Part shown: positions 45,990-51,019 of the stretch, in pieces | Layout of the letters: every line of letters starts with the position of its first letter | How positions within the stretch are numbered: the first letter of the stretch is position 1 | Program-made: the position numbers and the translations under genes | Notes under the pieces: generated by a model | Told to the model about the DNA's origin: nothing | Seen by the model: only the letters and a program-made list of their open reading frames with translations | Databases searched by the model: none | Assembly (NCBI GenBank): GCA_032718475.1 | Contig: JAUCBJ010002132.1 | Location: 1-51,019, forward strand | Reading direction: 5' to 3' | Origin: Nemertoderma westbladi | Taxonomy: Eukaryota > Xenacoelomorpha > Nemertodermatida > Nemertodermatidae | DNA: 51,019 bases

Positions 45990-47447
45990 ATACAAAGATG
46001 GTTTGTTAGCAGTTTCAGACTCTTCTGTGGACTCATTATATATGGAAGAATCCTCAACATTATCTTTAGTTTCCAAGGGACTTCGTACAACTGTAGCATC
46101 CCTTGCAACGTTCACAAATGTTAAGGTGTCCACATGACGACAAGTTCGCAACGATAAGTGACGAAGGTGTGACAAACGGGTAATGAGCGGGCTGATTCCC
46201 GCCCCCGTGAGCTGCACACATCCAGATAAATCTAGATGGCAAAGATTCCGGCAAAGATCGGGCAGGATCGCAATAGATCGGTCGGAAAGTTGGGTGCAGA
46301 CGTCGAGAAGGAGGGTTTCCAGTCGGGGACATCCTTTTGCAAGGGTTGTCACTCCCAAGTCGGTTATATTGCTGGATGCGACAGCGTTGAGGTGCCGGAG
46401 GCGAGGGCAGCCCCGAGATAACGCCGCTAAACCCACGTCAGTGATGGATCCGCCTCCGACTCCAGGAGTTGAGATCATACACTGTATGTGCTCGGATCCC
46501 CGGACATTGAGGTGCTCCAAAAAGGGACATTGATCTTCGAGCACCTCCAGTGTCAAGTCAGAAACGTTGGGGCACAGTGCTAACACGAGGTGCGTGAGGT
46601 TTGGCATGCAGGATAACATCCAGCGAATTCCATCACGACTGATATCACTCTCGCTCATGTCCAAATGAGTAATTCCAAAGGTTAAAGATGTACCAATTGT
46701 TTCAGCTTTCATGCGTGCGACCAATTCTTCAACTAACTCGTCATCCGGGGATGTTATTTTCGGGTAGTTGAATGGTTTGTGTGTTACCTTAAGAACTTTC
46801 AACTTTTTGCAAGAAGTTAACACCAATAACAACGATTTCGCATCTATATTTTGGCAAGATTCAATCTTAAGTTCCTCTAACTCGGTTAAATAAGAAATTG
46901 TCGATGACATTATACCAAACAAGGCACCATCAATGTTCACAACTTTCAAATTTTTTTTTAGCAAATACCATTGTGATTTGAATTTGGAAACGTTTTCAAA
47001 AGTTGCAAGGCCATTTAATATTTCATTACAATGGTATAAATCTAATGATGTCATGAGATTGCTGGAGCTCAACAAGGAGCAAACGCCATCCAACGTGAAT
47101 AAAGTGTTTCTTATAGACAAATCTTTTAAATCCCGACAGATTTCTGAAACTCTAAAAAGTGATTCGTCGGTAAGATTAAAGCAACCGCTCAGATTTAGTT
47201 TCTGAATTTTTGGATGGTTATTTAAAATATCAACAAACGTACAATCAGTTATCGTAGAACACGGCGTCAGATCCAAGTTGGTCCATAAGTATTGATCATA
47301 ACTCAGATCGAACCACTTTTTACAGACTAATCGGATGCCGATGCAGGTGTCAATGAGACTCAAATGATTAAATATTTCCAATAATAAACTGTCCGCTAAT
47401 AACGAAATATAACAGACATGATTTGTATCCTCTTCAATTTCATCCAT
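45978..47447 (-). pseudogene. F-box and leucine-rich-repeat protein, 3'-truncated second copy
   Basis: 489 codons. From 45990 up to the start codon it matches 37317-38774 with about 14 base differences and no indels. Of these I count seven amino-acid changes (for example TDR to TDC, DLCPNLRHL to DLCRNLCHL, ITGLSH to ITRLSH). The F-box and most LRRs are kept, but the last ~195 residues, including the terminal LRRs, are replaced by three residues from the junction and a stop. Its upstream sequence is free of the transposon found in copy 1, and its frame extends 22 codons further up to a Met at 47513; I prefer the shared MDEIEEDTN start. It may be transcribed and could make a shortened protein, but the loss of the C-terminal repeats makes a pseudogene more likely. 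Confidence 0.8.
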
Positions 47448-47505
47448 TATTGAATAGTGACCTCGCCCTTGCGTGGCATTAGTTAAAATTGTTAAATAAT
47501 ATAAC

Positions 47506-48408
47506 TTTAACAAACTATATACACATTACATTTGAAAATATGTGAATTATCATGTTAATAAGAAAACAATAAAACTAAGAAAGTTATAAAGAAAGGCAAA
47601 GCTTTGCACTGATCTGTTTTTACATAATTAAAGTAATATTACACATTATGTGTATATAATGTAGGTACAGAAATGTAGAAACGTTTTGAAATGTTTTGGC
47701 GATTTGCCCTTGCTTAAGGTATCTTAATCTACCTAGCCATTATCCACATAATTAATATATATCTCGATGGTAGCATATTTATACAGACAGCCAACCAAGG
47801 TAGATAGATCATTTAGTGCTTTAGTTGAACAAATAGATTTTACGATTTGGGAAATTAATATTTATATAATAAATTATTATCCGTACATATGAAGTAACTG
47901 AAAATCCGATTTAAAATAAATAAATATTAATAGATTAAAATGATAAATACTGGAGCTAAAAGAAAAGTTAAGTAAAGTTAAGTAAAATCAATTCAATGTT
48001 ACGTGTCTCTAGTTGGGGACATTCCAAATAGTGGTGTTTGGACGTTGTTTGGCAACCACATCCAACACCTCCTGGCCTCCAGCAACAACTGTAGTTGTTG
48101 GTGCATTTTGATGCAAATACGGTGCGGTGGTGAGGTGACATGCGTTCGAGATAAGCTGTGCTTCAGAGAGGCGGCGTAAATCAGTTAATTTCGTTATGTT
48201 GATGTCAGATGTATCTGGGTTATCAATAATCAATAGCATGGAGAATTGCAGTAGATGCCATAAACTTGCTAATTCCGCACTATTGTTTCTAATAAAAGGC
48301 TCTTGAACAAATATATTTTCCGATTTGGGAAATTAAAAAATGAAATTCAAGTGATTGGGTTTGGACGTGGGATTAGGAAGGTTTTGGGCTCGTAAAATAA
48401 GGCTTATA
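47506..48408. other. Upstream flank of the truncated F-box copy
   Basis: Counterpart of 40025-40970 without the transposon between it and the gene. AT-rich, no gene recognised. It contains the empty site of the hAT-like element at its left edge (47498-47505). Confidence 0.55.
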
Positions 48409-49578
48409 AGGTTGAAATTCACGACATTCCATGATCGGCTATTCACCATTATTACCGAAATAGGAAAAAGGCCCCCAAGACTGACCACAAAATTCGAAAG
48501 TGCCCAAATAACCTCTATAAGGCGCAGAAAGAATCCCGACTCAAACTGACTACAGCGGCCAAAAATGCAGTTAAGGCTGCATCTAGGTACCTGAACAGGC
48601 AGTACTCTGTTAATCTACAGGAGCTAATAAACCAATAGGTTGATGCCATCAATGGTGCTGACGACAGCAGGCAATCATCCCAGGCATGGAAATCGATCAA
48701 CTTGCTTGCTGGTCGAAAAAGCCAACCAACCACCAAGGTTAAGGCAGAATCACCAGCCGATCACCTCATGGAAGGCCCACTTTGAAAAGCTCATCAATAA
48801 TGACAGGTTATTGCCCGATAACTTTATAGAAGTAAAAATGTCGGAGTCTGTACTCCAAGAGTAGTCTGTACTCCCGGTGGAGTAGATGGTGTTACCCCTG
48901 AGGTCTTTAAAATACATAATAAGTGTTAATAAATAATAAGTTTTTGATCTCGATTGCTGCAAAGCTATACAATAGAATTATATTAAATCGCATCAGGGAT
49001 CCCATTGAGAGACTGCTCCGTGGAAATCAGAATGGGTTCCGTAAAGGTTGTGGGACCATGGAGCCCATTATGGCACTTAGAAGGATAATTGAAGAGTTAT
49101 CAAAAAAGAAAGACAGGCATCTGGCTGTTATCTTTGTTGACTTATTCAAGGCATTTGATTCAGTCTCTCGCTCACGTATGTTCAGCATACTCGCATTATA
49201 TGGGATTCAGGATGAAATTATTGCAGCAATCAGATCAGTAGACGATGGTTCGACAACATTTGTGTCTACTGTTGACGGTGACACAGTACCATTTGAAGTG
49301 TTATGTGGAGTCCTCCAGGGAGACACACTTGCACCATTCTTGTTCATAATTGTAGTTGACTATGTTCTACGCATGTCCTTAGATCATCATAATGATGATG
49401 GGGTGATGGTAACTCCACCTACTGGCTCCAGAAGTAGAGGAAATCCTGCAAAGTACCTAACTGATCTAGACTTTGCTGATGACTTAGGAGTACTCTCAGA
49501 ATCACTAGAGGGAGGGTGCCCAACGGACCTTCGAATACGTAAGGGAAAGGCATGGGCAGCCTTGAATAGACTTTCCAA
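48409..49578 (+). mobile_element. LINE family A, linker and RT domain (copy 2, internally deleted, 3' truncated)
   Basis: Same linker relics as copy 1 (with a stop in NQ-VDAIN), then after the AT-rich join at about 48915-48945 a long open RT stretch: ISIAAKLYNRIILNRI, QNGFRKGCGTMEPIMALRR, HLAVIFVDLFKAFDSVSRS, GVLQGDTLAPFLFIIVVDY, YLTDLDFADDLGVLSESL. The catalytic Asp pair (FADD) is intact. It then jumps directly to DLRIRKGKAWAALNRLS, skipping the roughly 80 residues that the nested copy at 42341-43115 still has, and ends near 49578. So it carries at least two internal deletions and is inactive. Confidence 0.85.
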
Positions 49579-49633
49579 ATGACTAACATGTCGTTTAGTT
49601 CTAGTATACTTTCTATTCCAACTGCAAACTCAC

Positions 49634-49777
49634 CTGGAATATCGATGTTAACCGCATTGCTTGCCTGTCCTGATCGATTCATTGCTTTACAAACATATTC
49701 CCCAGAATCCTCAGACTTGGCGTCGAGAATATCCAGAACACAAAACCCGAATTCGTAGATCGTCTTAATACGAGAAC
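49634..49777 (-). CDS. Ig I-set exon (second half of domain), sarcomeric titin/kettin-like gene
   Basis: A 144-bp minus-strand exon with clear splice sites: acceptor TTTACATTTAG just above 49777 and donor CAG then GTGAGT at 49633 downward. It starts and ends in phase 1. Translation gives SRIKTIYEFGFCVLDIL and then EDSGEYVCKAMNRSGQASNA, ending NIDIP, the C'-to-G strands of an I-set Ig with the canonical DSGEYxC motif. The IYEFGFxxLDIL stretch is characteristic of Ig domains in titin/kettin-type muscle proteins. The phase-1 end fits the phase-1 start at 29725, so I join these exons across a ~19.9 kb intron. The first half of this domain must be on an exon beyond the window or hidden upstream. 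Confidence 0.8.
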
Positions 49778-50193
49778 CTAAATGTAAAATAAACATCATT
49801 ATTATTATCATTGGAAAATAGAAAATAAAAGTAAAAGTAAAAAAGGCAAAATTTACGAAAAATCTCACACAAATTGGGGCTATAATCGTGTGATTTAATA
49901 AGTTTTTAATTATAATTTTTTAATATTATATACGCCCCCAGTCGGGGCAAATGGTCACACAAATTATGTTAACATATTATTAAAATTATTAAAATTTGAG
50001 TTTTTCCTCATGAATGAATATGTTAAACTATGTTCATTATGGGTTAATTTAACGACTTACTGTACCTTATGGAAAGGTTAAGCAATGACCTGTACATTTA
50101 GTACATTGTGTATAAATGAGAGACTGTGCAAAATTTGGCGTTATTGCTACCGCTATGCAATTTTTGAATGTTAATGAATGCAATAATTGTTAA
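49778..50193. other. AT-rich intron sequence, no gene seen
   Basis: Simple AT-rich sequence between the Ig exon and the 30-bp array, with TATTA/ATTAAAATT runs. No motif recognised. Confidence 0.5.
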
Positions 50194-51019
50194 TGCGGAT
50201 CCTTCCGGGGTCGGAAACCCCCGCCCGGTTTCTTCCAGGGTTGGAAACACCCATCCGGTTCCTTCCGGGGACGGAATCACCCTTCCGGTTCCTGCTGGGG
50301 TCGGAATCTCCCATCCGGTTCCTGCCAGGGTCGGAAACCCCCATCCGGTTCCTTCCGGGGTCGGAAACCCCCGTCCAGATCCCTCCGTGGTCGGAAATCC
50401 GCGTGCGGTTCCTTCCGGGGTCGGAAACTCCCATCCGGTTCCTTCCAGGGTCAGAACCACCCGTCCAGATCCCTCCGGGGTCGTAAATCCGCGTGCGGTT
50501 CCTTCTAGGGTCGGAAACACCTGTTCGGTTCCTCCAGGGGTCAGAAACCCCCGTCCAGATTCCTCCAGGATCGATAATATGCATGCTGTTCCTTCCGGGG
50601 TCGGAGACCCCCATCCGGATCCTTCCGGGGTTGGAAACCCCCGTCCAGATCCCTCCGGGGTCAGAAACCCCTGCCCAGATCCTTCCAGGGTTGGAAACCT
50701 CCATCCGGTTCCATCCGGGGTTGGAAACCCCCGTCCAGATCCCTCCGGGGTTGGAAATCCGCATGTGGTTCCTTCTGGGGTCGGAAAACCCCATCCGGAT
50801 CCTTCTGGAGATGGAAACCCCCATCCGGTTCCTTCCGGGGTTGGAAACCCCCGTCCAGATCCCTCCGGGGTCAGAAACCCCTGCCCAGATCCTTCCAGGG
50901 TTGGAAACCTCCATCCGGTTCCATCCGGGGTTGGAAACCCCCGTCCAGATCCCTCCGGGGTTGGAAATCCGCATGTGGTTCCTTCTGGGGTCGGAAAACC
51001 CCATCCGGATCCTTCTGGA
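50194..51019. repeat. 30-bp minisatellite array, about 27 copies, runs off the window
   Basis: Head-to-tail 30-bp units built from CCATCCGGTTCCTTCCGGGG and TCGGAAACCC, with CCGTCCAGATCCCTCCGGGG as the main alternative. A seven-unit (210-bp) higher-order repeat is visible: 50641-50809 is repeated at 50851-51019. Since 30 is divisible by three, stop-free frames persist: a minus frame from the window edge to 50171 gives a ten-residue repeat of the type GVSNPGRNRM, and a second minus frame and a plus frame are also open. The strand is the same as the neighbouring Ig gene, so a coding repeat cannot be excluded, but no splice sites or frame preference are evident. Confidence 0.93.

Overview
The window looks like a stretch of an invertebrate animal genome. 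It holds phase-matched, intron-split immunoglobulin I-set exons of the sarcomeric titin/kettin type, an F-box/LRR gene, several non-LTR retrotransposons with animal-type endonuclease and reverse transcriptase domains, and a Penelope-like GIY-YIG fragment. There are no operons, ribosome binding sites or other bacterial signs. The exact lineage cannot be told from sequence alone. About 59 percent of the window (roughly 30 kb) is tandem repeat.

Layout from left to right. 1-654 (minus): 3' part of a Penelope-like element with a GIY-YIG endonuclease domain. 655-2403: AT-rich spacer with a strong foldback at 1412-1499. 2404-25573: a 23 kb array of a 40-bp unit, about 580 copies, with local higher-order repeats. 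25709-27232 (plus): decayed CR1/Jockey-like LINE with an ATT-type tail. 27495-27678 and 29472-29725 (minus): two exons that together encode one I-set Ig domain. Their 1.8 kb intron holds a 1 kb foldback element. 30024-36086: a 6 kb array of a 28-bp unit. 36732-38774 (minus): an intact 680-codon F-box/LRR gene. 38833-40016: a 1.2 kb hAT-like non-autonomous DNA transposon, 58 bp upstream of the F-box start codon. 40025-45943: F-box upstream flank, then a LINE fragment (family A) split by a nearly complete RTE-like LINE (family B, minus), which is itself split by a 5'-truncated family A insertion. 45978-47447 (minus): a second F-box copy that lost its last ~195 codons. 48409-49578 (plus): family A LINE with the RT domain. 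49634-49777 (minus): another Ig exon. 50194-51019: a 30-bp array running off the window.

The order of events can be read from the sequence. A family A LINE landed next to the F-box gene. A segment of about 3.1 kb, from inside the F-box ORF to inside that LINE, was then tandemly duplicated. After that, the hAT-like element and LINE B entered copy 1 only, so copy 2 preserves both empty sites. Finally a family A LINE inserted into LINE B with a 12-bp target duplication. The splice phases of the three Ig exons are compatible (1 to 1, then 0 to 0). The simplest model is one minus-strand sarcomeric-type gene whose ~19.9 kb intron (29726-49633) holds the 28-bp array, both F-box copies and the nested transposons. 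No further Ig exon is seen below 27495, so the 40-bp array may lie in the next intron of the same gene.
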